Of a stretch of DNA of 64,000 nucleotides, positions 22,871-34,299 are shown one piece after another (within the stretch, counting starts at the first letter, position 1; every line of letters starts with the position of its first letter). This stretch comes from Pseudoips prasinana (Eukaryota > Arthropoda > Insecta > Lepidoptera > Nolidae): positions 14,260,001-14,324,000 of the forward strand of contig OX621237.1 in NCBI GenBank assembly GCA_951640165.1, read 5' to 3'. The notes beneath the pieces are model-generated. The model was not told where the DNA came from. It ran no database searches and was given only the letters and a program-made list of their open reading frames with translations. Both the position numbers and the translations under genes were made by a program.

Positions 22871-25800
22871 TCGGGACGACTTCTACGTCCCCCGGGGTGA
22901 GATTGGGCGGCGATATTCTATGCCGTCAGTCATACAGTAACCTAGGTGCTTAACCTAAAAGTTCAGAAACGTTAAGGGTAATTCGTTATGAGAACTCCCA
23001 TGTTCCTAATTTCGCGTAAGTTCTCCAAAATAAATTTAACCGTTTTTATGTACCTACTGTATTGTATGAAACCATAAACCATTTATTACATTACAATAGC
23101 AACTTATCTGGAGTTGTTATATGTGGATTCATATGAAAAGACATGTGAATATGTGGTAGCTTCGATATCAGTCTTTCAGGCCATTTGAGCAAACATCTCA
23201 AATCACGTTTCCTTAATAAGGAATATCTTGATTTCAATGAAGTCAGTTTAAACCTTGTACCTTGTTTGTATCATAATTTTGTTTGACAGTCGGTCTAATT
23301 GATCGTAGTTATTGGTTCTTAAAACATTTAAGTAGCTCGGCACCTGTCGGTGTTAGTGTCTAGTGATAACGCACACGTGTGCTTGCCGACGGCGACGTTA
23401 AGAGCTCGCCCACACTCGCGGCCGCGGCCTCTTACTTTGTTCCAATGTTAACCATCTTACGCACTAAGTGCTACTGGCTATGATATTTAACATTAACCCC
23501 TGGCGCCTACAACACTTATTCGAACTCTTAGAATTCATTTTTAAATATTGTAATCTATCTTTATCAATAACTGAATTTTAATCCCTCATCATACTAATGC
23601 ACCTGAAATCTATGCCAAATGAAATCAATTTAAAACATCTCCAAATGTCCCGCCGCTACGTACCACAACGAATAAATAATAATGAATAATGTTAAAAGAA
23701 ACCTATCAATAAAACTGAACTTAACGTATCCCGAAATAAAACACTTTGTTATTAAGTTGACAAGCAACCGTAAAAATGCTCCTTTAAAATGTAAAATAAA
23801 CAGATCAATCATGTTAAAGCGATCCCACCGGGCTCGCACCGATCCCCGAAAAGAAGCCTACGTAAGCGTCTATTATAAAGCACAGATGTTACCACAAGAC
23901 CGATTTCATACGATGTTTCTCTCACACTACTGACAGCCTCAATGTACAGACAGGGACACAAAATAAAAGTGATACTCATTTTTTATTCTTTTTCGAAATA
24001 AGAATTGTTCTACATTCGGGAGAGTGATTGACATGCGGTCGCCGGCGGCGCCCCCCGACGCGCGGTATTAAAGCGTTTCACAAGATGGCCCTCGTATTAT
24101 TATCATTTTATAATTTATTACGCTAATTATGAAAGGGTCGTATTTAAAAATAAAACAAAGGTATTACGGATGCCATATTTGTGTAGTAAAAGCTTTGCAG
24201 ACGTGTAGCGTGTTACCTTTTGGGCGTATAAATCTAGGAAGGCACATCAATCAAGTTGTCGGATGGACGGGAAGTCCCGTTCCACATTATTATGTAGATC
24301 CGTGATTAAAACGTAAAAAAATATGTAGACATACTACATAGACATGTCGCAACAACCCTTTAATTTTACGTGTATAATGTCATGTTTAAAAGGTGGGCCA
24401 CCGGTCGGGCCATCTACGACTACCGCTATTAAGTTTTTATATTTTTGTCATATAACGAAGTCTTATTTGTCCATAATGTCCGTACATGTTTACGATATTG
24501 ACTCATAACAAAGTAATGTTACATATTCATGGAAGGCTATAATAAACCAATATTGTCATTTGTGCGGGCAGGCCGGTCGGGTCGCACTAATTGAAACCCC
24601 GGCTCGGCACGACGTGAGAAGACTAGCTATCGGCTAATCCTCAGAGACTGGACCTTGTCCGCCCGCTGCCCAACGTTCATACACATCTATGTAATTGGAG
24701 ATTTCACGAGATAACACTATGACCTCTAATTATGAAATGGGGTGCACACGTAGGTACCGGGGCGGAGGTAAGATGAAATGTTATGATTTCAGTTATCTTA
24801 TGTAATCAAGTTAAACTGTATGCTGTTCACTTAACCTACCCGCTTATGAAGGACTTTTAGTGAATTGCAGTTTTAGATAACCGCCATAGAAAATATATTA
24901 AAAAAAACTGCCTTACTTAATCTCAATACATAAAGTTTACAATATTATTATTAGATCGGTCAATTTAAAAAAAGAACCTGTACGTCTAAGATGTCTATTA
25001 ACATTCTATTTTATATTAAATTCTATTTTATATTATATGTCAGTTGCTTCAATTTAGTCTGAAATTCTAGCTGATCTCTCTTTCATATGAACTAAAAGTA
25101 AAGTAATGTACAATGTAATGATGTGAACCAAAGACTACACGATTCGAGTAAAAACTGCTTAATTCAAAAGCGGCTAAATAACTGAACCATTTTAATTAGC
25201 TCGTGGATTGTGACATCTCCGGTCATTGCAACGAAATAGGCTGTAAAGACAGTAAATAGGGATAAATGAGATGAAGGTTAGACGCGCGTTCGACGCATCC
25301 CCGCGACACTTGGAGAGCCCTTAAGCCGGAGGCGCACTTACGATTGAAACATCACCGCCGAGCCTAAAACAGCCGGGGCTTAGCGCTTCACGCGCCAAAC
25401 TTGATACCCGTCTTCTAACTTGTGATTCAGGACTTAGGCGCCGAAGTAAGGCAAATTCGCAACTCGGGGGAGACAAAGACGAAATCTTTTGTAAATTAAA
25501 GCGATACAATTTAAATGGTTGGATTTCCCAAATAAGCGGTTAAAGACAAACGATGTGGACGGCAAAGACGTTTGACGTGAGTCTCGTGCGGCGCTTGGAG
25601 ACATCACGGAGAGTGTTCGGTGTCCACTCCGCAAGACTGCGTGGCCACAAGCCTAATCCTTATTTATGGCAAGACGCCTTGCGATGCCTCGGCTAGACCA
25701 ACTATTTGTCAGGCACTGGCGGCCGACCAGCATCAATCTCGAGTACTGGCTTAACGCGACCTCGATCCTTGACGATTCATCTACGTCTCCATTTATCATC

Positions 25801-26781
25801 CCGACACTTTGAATCGCACAATAATTGTCCGGTTCGCTATTATTAACAGCGACAACTTTATGCCGTTGTCAGTAATAAATACAAAACAGACATAAAGTGA
25901 CCAACAAAAGTGAAACTGAATCACCCCCGACTACTTAATACAACAGAGAGGCGCGTACCGTACAAACAGCAACAAACGGCCCCCAGCGCTCGTTACCAGA
26001 TCGCACTAAATTACGCGCAACTTACGCGGGCCATCTTTCATTATTACGACTCTATTTTGGCAAGTCACAACAGGCCGGGCGCGGCGGCCGGACTCGATGA
26101 CCATTATCCCTCTATTACCATGGCGCAAGTTTTTTCGCCGGCCACACTGACCGCTGCCCCTATGCGGGGTACCCACCGAGATAAAATCGTAAATTACAAC
26201 CCAATTCCATGGTTGTTAAGACTTGACAGATGAAAAGGCTTAATGTGAGATTGTTGGTGCTATATCGTTAACATATCAAACAGAATGAGGGTACTCTGCT
26301 ATAGATACATTTGGGTATGATTAACGTCCACTCTGGTCAGTTTCACATTATTTTGGGAATTTATAATACATGTTACTTTCAATTATTATTAATCTTAATG
26401 GACGTAAAGCTAAAACTGCTTATTGTGTAGTTGCTTCATTCTGTTAGGCTTTTGTTGGTTTATTTTATACCAGTTCCACATAGTTGGAGACTATTTGTGA
26501 AGGGCTTATGTTGTGGAAACAATATTCCTAGGTATGTATGTACTATGCGTGTATCGATGTATGTCGAGCAGCGGGGTGCGTCGCCGAGTGGGAAGAGAAG
26601 ACATTACGGTAATGTTACTGAGAGACGGTCCTCCGGCGCCAGCTCTAACAATGCACCATTACGCTAAACTATTCACAGAGCAAGCACGTAACTGATCTCG
26701 AACATGATAACGCATCTAGTCATCAAGTGATGACATCTCTCAGATATTCTTGTAAGTAAATATTGGACGAACTATTATTAA
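22871..26781. other. 3.9 kb without a gene; GC-rich islands
   Basis: No supportable gene. GC-rich blocks lie at about 23340-23450, 24030-24110, 24560-24680 and 25260-26220. Frames within them (25321-25634 minus, 25910-26233 plus) lack domains and look like products of high GC content. Confidence 0.4.
24025..24034 (+). promoter_or_regulatory. Possible Exd/Hth-type site TGATTGACAT
   Basis: The decamer is close to the PBC-Meis composite site TGATTGACAG. It sits at the edge of a GC-rich island followed by homeodomain-type TTAT and AATTA runs (24100-24140). Motif match only. Confidence 0.25.
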
Positions 26782-26791
26782 CAGAAATATA

Positions 26792-26901
26792 TTAACATAC
26801 ATACATAGACTCACGCCTGTTTCCCAGAGGGGTAGGCAGAGAAAACGGATTTCCATTTGTCACGATCTTTGAACACCTCTTTTGTCTCGATTACTGTCAT
26901 T
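26792..26901 (-). mobile_element. Very short RTE-like LINE (family R) 3' end
   Basis: Flanked by CAGAAATATA (26782-26791 and 26902-26911). Only the last ~100 bp were copied. The plus strand shows (ACAT)n followed by AGACTCACGCCTGTTTCCCA, so the element tail is (ATGT)n. Confidence 0.8.
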
Positions 26902-26904
26902 CAG

Positions 26905-26905
<1 letters not shown>

Positions 26906-26947
<42 letters not shown>
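26906..26947. repeat. (AT)n microsatellite
   Basis: About 20 uninterrupted AT units, starting inside the right target duplication of the neighbouring LINE end. Confidence 0.95.
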
Positions 26948-26949
<2 letters not shown>

Positions 26950-26989
26950 AATAAAATATAAATCACTCACATATACTACACAAATAATA

Positions 26990-27236
26990 AGGTTCTGGGT
27001 ACAACATTTAAACCTTTATAATAGTTTATAGTGTGACATTATTCACACAAGGCCTTCTGATACCAAACTAGGCAGAGCTTGTACCATGGAAACCAAATAA
27101 CTAATATACTATAATTATAATTACAGCCAGACCCAGAACAAACAGACATGTTCATGCACACAAATATCTACCCTGGGTGGGAATCGAACGCACGACCTGC
27201 GGCGTGAAAGGCAAGCATTTACCAACCACGCCAACG
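26990..27236 (-). repeat. SINE family A, near complete
   Basis: Head on minus: TTGGCGTGGTTGGTAAATGC and a B box region (TTCGATTCCCACCC). Tail: GGTTTCCATGGTACAAGCTC. It lies just beyond the (AT)n tract. Confidence 0.8.
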
Positions 27237-27344
27237 TCTATTAATTGAGATTATTTTTTCACTTTGTTAGTGAACTATTTTCGTTTTTTATTTTATTTTT
27301 ATTTGATACAGAATGCCTTTTTTTGCGAAAATTATTTAAAATAG

Positions 27345-27450
27345 ATATTTTTTATAAAATGGGATGGAAATCTAGCAAATGGGTCACCTAATGGTTATCA
27401 CCGCCCATGGACACTCGCAACACCAGAGGAGCCGCAAGCCGGCCGGCATT
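27345..27450 (+). repeat. Fragment of a dispersed repeat
   Basis: GGGTCACCTAATGGTTATCA, CCGCCCATGGACACTCGCAA and CACCAGAGGAGCCGCAAG. The first part recurs at about 42860-42903. The family is common in moth and butterfly genomes from general knowledge; its class is not decided here. Confidence 0.5.
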
Positions 27451-27758
27451 TTAGGATAATAATATATAAGTTGTGTAGCAGTGCTTACTACAAAACTTCT
27501 GATTATTCAAGTGACAAAACAGCTTGGCATTGAGTTGCTTTAAATTAACACATTTAAATACAATGTAATTTTATGTAAGAAATAAATATTTTAAAAAAGG
27601 ATTCTACTGAGTTCTCTGGCAGTGTTTCTTAGTAGCTGCCACGTCATGCACTGCACGATGGGTAAAAAAATATTGACAATTCTACACAAATGTAATATTT
27701 TTATGGAGTAAATGAATTTGAATCTTGAATATTTTTATTTAGAAAACATTTACTATGA

Positions 27759-28081
27759 ATTTGGCCAATTAACAATATTAAACGCGGCCTTCAAAAATAG
27801 GCTATTAAAACTAAATAATATCGTTAGTAAAATACGGTACAATATACTGAATATAATTAAATCGCTGGATGCGGATAGCGCAAGACCGGCAATTGTGGAG
27901 ATCTTTGGGGGAGGCCTTTGTCCAGCAGTGGACGTCTTTCGGCTGATATGATGATGATGATGATGATGAAGTATATTGTATCGTATTTTACTAACGATAT
28001 TATTTAATTTTAATAGCCAATATTCAATAATTTTAATATCTTTAAAAGCAGTATTTAGGTAATACTGTTAATTGGCCAAAT
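27759..28081. mobile_element. Foldback element interrupted at its centre
   Basis: Termini ATTTGGCCAATTAACA and TGTTAATTGGCCAAAT are exact inverse copies. The arms (left to ~27856, right from ~27971) share GGCTATTAAAA, AAATAATATCGTTAGTAAAA and a TACAATATACT end. An RTE-like LINE end lies between the arms. Confidence 0.8.
27866..27969 (+). mobile_element. RTE-like LINE (family T) 3' end in foldback loop
   Basis: Plus-strand coding end (IAQDRQLWRSLGE-like, then EAFVQQWTSFG and stop) followed by a run of GAT units. It occupies the loop of the foldback element at 27759-28081. Confidence 0.85.
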
Positions 28082-29218
28082 ACGTAGTTAATAGGATTCA
28101 TACTAATGCCTTTACAAAGTATTGATCTTACCTCTACAAAGGTTGGTTTCATACATTGTATGCAAAACATCTGTGTAAATGACCCTGTAGCAAGCATACT
28201 TGCTTTGCTACCAATTCAATTAGTTTATTCAGTCTTAGGCATAATGACATAAGTTAAAAAGCCAGCTCATAGACCCGTACAGATTATTTTGTATTTTAAG
28301 TCAACACTTGGCCCACAAATACACCGTACAGAACATTCATGAGTAGAAACTATTTAGATTTCTAAAGGTTAATATTAAGCCAGCAAGTGGCCCGTTGGGC
28401 AACCATCGAGAATCTCGATGTCAGAAATAAAAGAGATACTTTTTTGATCCGCGAACACTGCGAACAACGGGTAAGGAATTATGGGCAAGCGACGACCAAG
28501 TTATTTCTCCGAAGGCAGAGCATGATGCCACGTTAGAACCACTTGGGTGACTGCGTTGGTGTTGGTGTTGGCTACCGCGACGAATATCCGTAATATTTTA
28601 TAACCTCAATACTCCGATGAATCTGGGTACCATCATCTTCGTCACCCAACATTAGCATATTAAACTGCAGATGAAGAGGTCCTGGGTTCGAATCGAGACG
28701 AAGTATTATTGGCATCCAGTGGCAGCCCAGACTTCGAAACTTGGCGATGCTGTACCTGATCTCTCCACGATCGAGTTTGGTTGCATTCCATCGGGTTATG
28801 TAATGAGTGAGACGTATGATGTACAGTGAAATTTATTCACCACTTGAATCGTTATCGCACGTTGTGTTGTCCTGAAACAAGTAACAAAGTACTTTTCTAT
28901 TATATTTTCTTTAATTAATAAATATATAATATTAATTTGTGGATATTGTGGCCGCGAGTGTTGTGTGAAGGAACTTAAAAGGTAGAAAGCAATAGAAGGA
29001 TTGAACAGGATCCTGTAAAGAAGATAAACGATATGATAATTTCAACGAAAGCTAATAGTGAGCTTAGTTTGAATTTCGGAGACGTGATCATACTTACTTA
29101 AACCAAATATAAATGTTATATCTAAATACCGATTTTTTTTTCATACGCTCCGTGTACTCAAATATTATGCTTACTTAATTATACTACAAACATGTTCTGA
29201 CCATTTACAACCGCTTTT
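28082..29218. other. No gene; possible SINE-like trace
   Basis: GCAGATGAAGAGGTCCTGGG with TTCGAATC near 28665-28695 resembles a tRNA-like B box region of family C, but the rest is not recognisable. Confidence 0.35.
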
Positions 29219-29622
29219 TTAAAGTCTTCGTGAAACATTTTTTATTTTATTACACAAAATTTGGAAGTCGCTCAAGTTTATCAACTTTTTCCTCCGTGAG
29301 ATCAAGATAGCTGGCATCGTAGCAAAATCAAGAATGAGGAGAAGAATAAACTGCGCAAGAGCAATTTTGCTGGCAGTCGGAAGATAATTACGAAGGCATC
29401 TCAGATATCTTGCTGAAGCGAATAATTGCCTGCTGACTTCCAGTAGTTGTGGACCCCAGGACAGAGTATTATCGATATATATCCCCATTTCTACCTTCTT
29501 AGCGTAAGGTATAACAATCCCATCAAAGGTAACTTGAGGTTTTTGGCATCAGTCAATTCTGAAAAACTTTCGATAGCTGCCAACTACAATGACTTGAGAC
29601 TTTGATGGATTCCCCGTCTTAT
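29219..29622 (-). pseudogene. Non-LTR retrotransposon RT fragment
   Basis: The minus strand codes SQVIVVGS, GIYIDNTLSWGPQLLEVSR and LRNYLPTASKIALAQFILL. These match the segment after the YADD active site in CR1/jockey-group insect elements. A stop lies upstream near 29553 and the frame ends early, so this is a decayed piece. Confidence 0.75.
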
Positions 29623-29733
29623 ATTATTATTTTTAAAATAAAAAAGTAAAACATTTTGCGACCGAAATAAGGCTCGTGGAAGACCAAGAGGTCGTCATCT
29701 GCAGTTAAATCATGCTTCACTAACTAATAAGAG

Positions 29734-30336
29734 ACAAATCCACGTCTAATCTTACCTAGATTAGACGTGGATTTGTTAATTCCAGCCAGACTCAGGACAA
29801 ACATACATGTTCCTGCACACAAATATCTGCCTTGTGTGGGAATCGAACCCACGACCTCCGGCGTGTAAAGCAAGCATTTGCCAACCACGCCAACAGGCCC
29901 GTCAAATGTTAAATGTTCCATATCCATTTTATTATAATGTTCCATATCCATTTTATTATAATGTTCCATATCCATTTTATTATATTAGTGTGCGGGACTG
30001 AGTCTAATCTCAACAAAGAAAAGTTGCCGGAAGCCATTGAATAATTACTTCAATGGCTTCCGGCAACTTTTCAGATGCCTAAGAGTACCTAGGTAAATCT
30101 GAAAATATTATTATTTTTCTTTGTTGAGATTAGACTCAGTCCCGCACACTAATATAATAAAATGGATATGGAACATTATAATAAAATGGATATGGAACAT
30201 TTAACATTTGACGGGCCTGTTGGCGTGGTTGGCAAATGCTTGCTTTACACGCCGGAGGTCGTGGGTTCGATTCACACACAAGGCAGATATTTGTGTGCAG
30301 GAACATGTATGTTTGTCCTGAGTCTGGCTGGAATTA
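29734..30336. repeat. Compound palindrome: long inverted duplication with nested hairpins
   Basis: From left to right: a perfect 19-bp hairpin (29734-29776, loop TACCT); a left arm (29777-30022); a central perfect 23-bp hairpin with loop TAATTAC (30019-30071); and a right arm (30115-30336). The arms are near-identical inverse copies of a SINE head plus flank. The left arm has three copies of a 24-bp unit (ATGTTCCATATCCATTTTAT...), the right arm two. I noticed only one substitution in the SINE part. Confidence 0.9.
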
Positions 30337-30475
30337 TCTATATAGGTATGTATGTATTTACAGAGAAAAAGTAGTATATGTAGGATATCAGTTATCTGGT
30401 TTCCATAGTACAAGCTCTGCTTAGTTTGGGATCAGATGGCCGTGTGTGTCCCAGGTTATTATTATTATAATACGA
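30195..30475 (+). repeat. SINE family A, complete
   Basis: tRNA-like head (GGCGTGGTTGGCAAATGCTT, GGTCGTGGGTTCGATTC), body (GATATTTGTGTGCAGGAACA, GTCCTGAGTCTGGCTGG) and tail (GGTTTCCATAGTACAAGCTC, GATGGCCGTGTGTG, then TTA units). It is the intact partner of the inverted head at 29777-29912. Confidence 0.85.
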
Positions 30476-30489
30476 ATTAAAATTTTTAA

Positions 30490-30772
30490 ACGATTAAGTT
30501 TACGCTTTTTATTATTAACAATGTCCTCCTAGCTGAATTTTGGCCACCGCGGCCAGTCTCTATGGAGACTAGCTTTTCTTTTCCATCACTCTCGTGCTCC
30601 GATAGAACACCTAGCGACCCGACCGGAAAGAGGTCAGGCACAGGACCGACGGCTTCAAGTGCTCTCCGAGGCACGGGGAATAATTCCGCCAACTACCAGA
30701 CTTCGGGCTGATGCTGAGATTTTTTTCTTTTTACAGAAAAGTCCCGCTACCGCTAGACCAACGAGGCAGTAA
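30490..30772 (-). repeat. SINE family C, near complete
   Basis: Head on minus: CGTTGGTCTAGCGGTAGCGG. Body: GAAGTCTGGTAGTTGGCGG, CTCGGAGAGCACTTGAAGCC, TGACCTCTTTCCGGTCGGGT. End: CTGGCCGCGGTGGCC. Confidence 0.8.
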
Positions 30773-30779
30773 AAAAATT

Positions 30780-31530
30780 AAGGTGTTGCATTTGGACCGA
30801 CACTAGTTTTGGGAGATCTAAGTGATAAATTTTTATTCTTCTCGCATAGACCCAATATTCTAGCTGACCAGTGGCGTGATGTAACAAATTGTAAATATGA
30901 AACAAGAGATAAACACAGAAGTTTGAAATAGTTCCAGGAAATGACCCCTCCAATCCCATATGTGTATGATTTTTTCGAACCACCCTCAACTGGTATTGTA
31001 CATTTTACGATAGAATCAAGCAAAATGTGACATGGTCTTACATGAGTCGATAGCTAGCTAGTAGAGTTATTGTACCTACAAAACGATTATTGAATTAAAG
31101 CAAGGGATGACACTGAATGCCGGACCCCTGCAGTGGCAGACACTTAGGGCGCCCACAAACCGTAGCACAACACCAATTTGATACATGAATATGAATACTC
31201 GCGATATTTTTGTTTGGACAGGAATGATCGAGTGATAAACTTGACATTAAAAACAGATCTACAACGCAGTATGTCCGTTTCATTTCAATCGTTTTGCTAT
31301 TTGATAAATAAGTCTTCGAGTTATTTCATAAAACTATAATATTATTTTGGGACAACTAATACTTACGGTTGTACCACTATGCAGTAGAAACTAATTTATT
31401 ATAGTATAGCCACTTTTAATTGCAAAATAAAGAATTATTATTAGTAATAATAATATTAGTAAAAAGAAATAAAAAAAACTGCCATCTTATCCCAAACATA
31501 TATAGATAACTGATAAACATATTTTCTAAA
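30780..31530. other. No gene seen
   Basis: Two overlapping frames on minus (about 30753-31023) and one at 31095-31283 lack domains and start context. I leave them out. Confidence 0.35.
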
Positions 31531-31841
31531 TCTATACAAATAAATAAAATTGGAGTGTCTGTTTGTAATATTGAAATAGCCGGTTTTTACTACATAAATA
31601 TGAATATACATACGGTACATACACCAAAATAACATTTTTTACAATTTTTGTCTGTCTGTCTGACTGTTTGTTCCGGCTAATCTCTGAAATGGCTGGACCG
31701 ATTTTGACGGGACTTTTATTAGCAGGTAGCTGATGTAATAAGGCGTAACTTAGGCTACTTTTATTTTAGAAAAAGTATTTTATTTTACAAAAAAACTAAA
31801 TAAACTAATTAACACGCGGACGAAGTCGCGGGCACAGCTAG
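31531..31841 (+). mobile_element. Short Helitron-like element with 3' hairpin
   Basis: Starts TCTATACAAATAAATAAAAT after A30 (31530) and ends GCACAGCTAG before T (31842). A hairpin (CGCGGACGAAGTCGCG, 31814-31829) lies about 8 bases before the CTAG, as Helitron 3' ends require. No frame for a helicase; non-autonomous. Confidence 0.65.
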
Positions 31842-31864
31842 TACATAATATATTTATAAATAAA

Positions 31865-31965
31865 TCATACCCAGACAGATCAAATAGTCGTGCTCATCAC
31901 ACAAAGATTTGTCTAGCTTCATGGTCATGGGTGAAGACCGAACCCACGACCTCCAACTTATCAGT
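31865..31965 (-). repeat. SINE family A/B fragment
   Basis: TCGTGCTCATCACACAAAGA and GAACCCACGACCTCC match the body and B box of these SINEs in inverted orientation; both ends are lost. Confidence 0.55.
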
Positions 31966-32109
31966 CAGTCAAAATTGAAAGCTTATTTAATTTAAATAAC
32001 GATTCCTTCTATAAGTTGTTATAGTATCTAAAAATGTATGTACCTATCTCTATGTACCTAATTATTACTAAAAGCTTTATATAAAAGCTAATAATATAAA
32101 AGGAAATTC

Positions 32110-32295
32110 TACTTCCTTCTAATACTCTGTGTACTTTGGCCATCATTCTGCGATCGCCAAGCGTAGTTATGGCATATCCCTCCAAATGATGGACATAACT
32201 CGATTGTTGAGATCTTTTGGTGAGGTCTTTGTTGGAGCAGTGGACTTCAGCAGAGTTGGAAGCAGTGGACGTCATTTGACTGACATGATGAAGAC
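32110..32295 (+). mobile_element. LINE 3' end, RTE-related family U
   Basis: TGCGATCGCCAAGCGTAGTT, TTATGGCATATCCCTCCAAA and GTCATTTGACTGACATGATG run opposite to the copy at 22630-22870. The end resembles the W-T-S-F-stop and GATGA tail of this group. Confidence 0.65.
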
Positions 32296-32329
32296 GAAAG
32301 AATATTTTTTATGCCGTATCATACCTATG

Positions 32330-33451
32330 TAGTGTAGTCCAAAATCGGTCTTGGTCTTGCAGTCTTGGTTTTGTTCTTGCAATTTTGCAAGACCAAGACC
32401 AAGACCCACTTGTTGTAGCAAGACCAAGACCATGATTGAACCTGCAAGATTTGAGCAAGAACAAGACTAAGCCTGCGAGACTCTTGCGTTTCGCATTTAA
32501 GTCAAACTGAGATTTAGGCGTTATTAAGTAGGTAACTGTTCGGTTTCTTCCAATACCAATGTTGATAGACGTTCCCCAGTACCTATCAGTATCAAACCGT
32601 ATCGGTAAGTAGGTATAGGTAACACTAAACGCGATTGTATTGACTATTATAATATTTAGACTATTTAATAAGTACCTACCTAGCGGGTTACCTACTCATA
32701 AGTCTGTTCCCATGTGATAAAAATATACCTAGCATAAAATAAAATAACTTCATGCAAAGTTCTACCCAGTAGTACTTACTACCTATTACGTAATAATATG
32801 CTTCTATAAGTCTTGTGTCCAGATCTAACATCTAGTATGTGCTTAAAATTGTAACCAATAAAATTATAGGTAGGTACAAACATTATGTAGGGACTAGTAG
32901 CGACTTAAGTTTCAAATTTTATATTACCTATTATTCTATTCAGCAAGATTTAAACTATCAACTAACTAACATCGAGTCGAGTACCTACTTACCTATAGTA
33001 ACATTTTTGCACCAGCCAATGCAATGGTAGGTATGGTCTAGATCTCTAAATTACGTTATGCGAATAAACCGTTTGTCGGTTGGTGTTTATGTACCTAATT
33101 ATTTGATAATTTACCGTCCAAGACACCGCTTTGTCAAAGACTGTGCGACAGTTTTAACACTGTTTGATCGCCGCCACGTAGTAGGTATAGAAATATATAG
33201 GGGAGGCCTATTTCACTATGCATATGTCAATTTAAGTTAAAATTGTACCTACTCTGTTACGTTGTTCTAAGATTTTAACGAACGTCTTTAATAAATTGCA
33301 ACAGGCTAATAGATAATTGCATGACTTGCGAGACTCTTGCTGCAAGACCGAGACCAAGACCAAGACTGAGAGTGCAATACCAAGACCAAGATATTGACGC
33401 AAGACCAAGACTAGCTAAGTCTCATCTTGGTCTTGCTTTTGGGCAACACTA
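32330..33451. mobile_element. Non-autonomous hAT-like element with 8-bp target duplication
   Basis: Flanked by TACCTATG at 32322-32329 and 33452-33459. The termini TAGTGTAGTCCAAAA and (inverse) TAGTGTTGCCCAAAA fit the hAT rule of a TAGNG start. Next to each end lies a cluster of CAAGACCAAGAC-type repeats on both strands (about 32349-32475 and 33340-33437). No transposase frame. Length 1122 bp. Confidence 0.8.
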
Positions 33452-33557
33452 TACCTATGGAAACTGTAAAATGATCATTTTGTCATATGATATGTCATCA
33501 ATATGTAAAAAAATCTAAATACTACACATGTATGTATGTCCTATGACTACGTAGCCA

Positions 33558-34093
33558 AGTTGGTAGTGATCCTGCCTACGAAGCTGGTGGTCCTGGGTTC
33601 GAATCCCGGTAAGTGCAAATATTTGTGTGATATACATATAATAAAATCGTAGGAAAGTCAAAACTGTACATTGAATATTTTTTTAAAGGATACTTGAAAG
33701 GCAAACGGCAAAAATGTATGAGGCTTTTGTACCGCTAGTAAAATTTCGTGTTACGGGATATTTTATGTTTTAATTGGTGGTTAATGTGATAGAAAAGGCA
33801 TTTTTAATTTCTTAGATTTTTAGAACTTGGGATATAAAAGTTATAGCCAGTTTTATTTTAAGGTTACATTTGGTAATCTGTGGGTCAACCCCATGACCGT
33901 GGAAACATTGCAGTTCGAAAATCACTCTTACTGCCTAAGTAATAAAGATACTGTAAATATCAAATTGTGTCTACTGGTGTGGCAATGAAATGCTAGTTAG
34001 TTTGTTACATATTATATTTAGTTGGTAGTGCTCCTGCCTACGAAGCTGGTGGTCCTGGGTTCGAATCCCGGTAAGTGCAAATATTTGTGTGAT
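33558..34093. repeat. 74-bp SINE-head direct repeat flanking a 390-bp segment
   Basis: 33558-33631 and 34020-34093 are the same family B SINE head (AGTTGGTAGTG, CCTGCCTACGAAGCTGGTGG, TGGGTTCGAATCCC) with one visible change. The first copy stops there and runs into a Helitron-like 5' part (TACATATAATAAAATCG, CTGTACATTGAATATT). The second continues as a full SINE. Confidence 0.8.
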
Positions 34094-34247
34094 GTGCACG
34101 AATATTTGTTTCTGAGTCATGGATGTTTTCTATGTATTTAAGTATTTATCTATCTATATAAGTATGCATATCGTCGCCTGGTACCCATAGTACAAGCTTG
34201 CTTATTTTGGGGCTAGGATGATCTGTGTGACATTGTCCCTAGATATT
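34012..34247 (+). repeat. SINE family B, near complete
   Basis: tRNA-like head with B box GGTTCGAATCCC, body (GAATATTTGTTTCTGAGTCA, CTATGTATTTAAGTATTTAT) and tail (CATCGTCGCCTGGTACCCAT, AGTACAAGC). Confidence 0.8.
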
Positions 34248-34297
34248 ATTATTACATTTATTACATAAACCAACGTTTATGTAATAAATGTAATAAT
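34248..34297. repeat. Perfect 22-bp-stem hairpin at SINE tail
   Basis: ATTATTACATTTATTACATA-AA, loop CCAACG, then the exact reverse complement. It begins within the TTA tail of the family B SINE. Confidence 0.85.
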
Positions 34298-34299
34298 GG

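Noticed and set aside
29724..30413. Mirror-image frames with repeated MDMEHYNK units
   Set aside because: They are translations of the 24-bp unit and SINE head in the palindrome, not genes.
33555..33612. Possible tRNA gene with a good B box
   Set aside because: It is the head of a family B SINE repeated at 34020 and 12200; no acceptor stem pairing.
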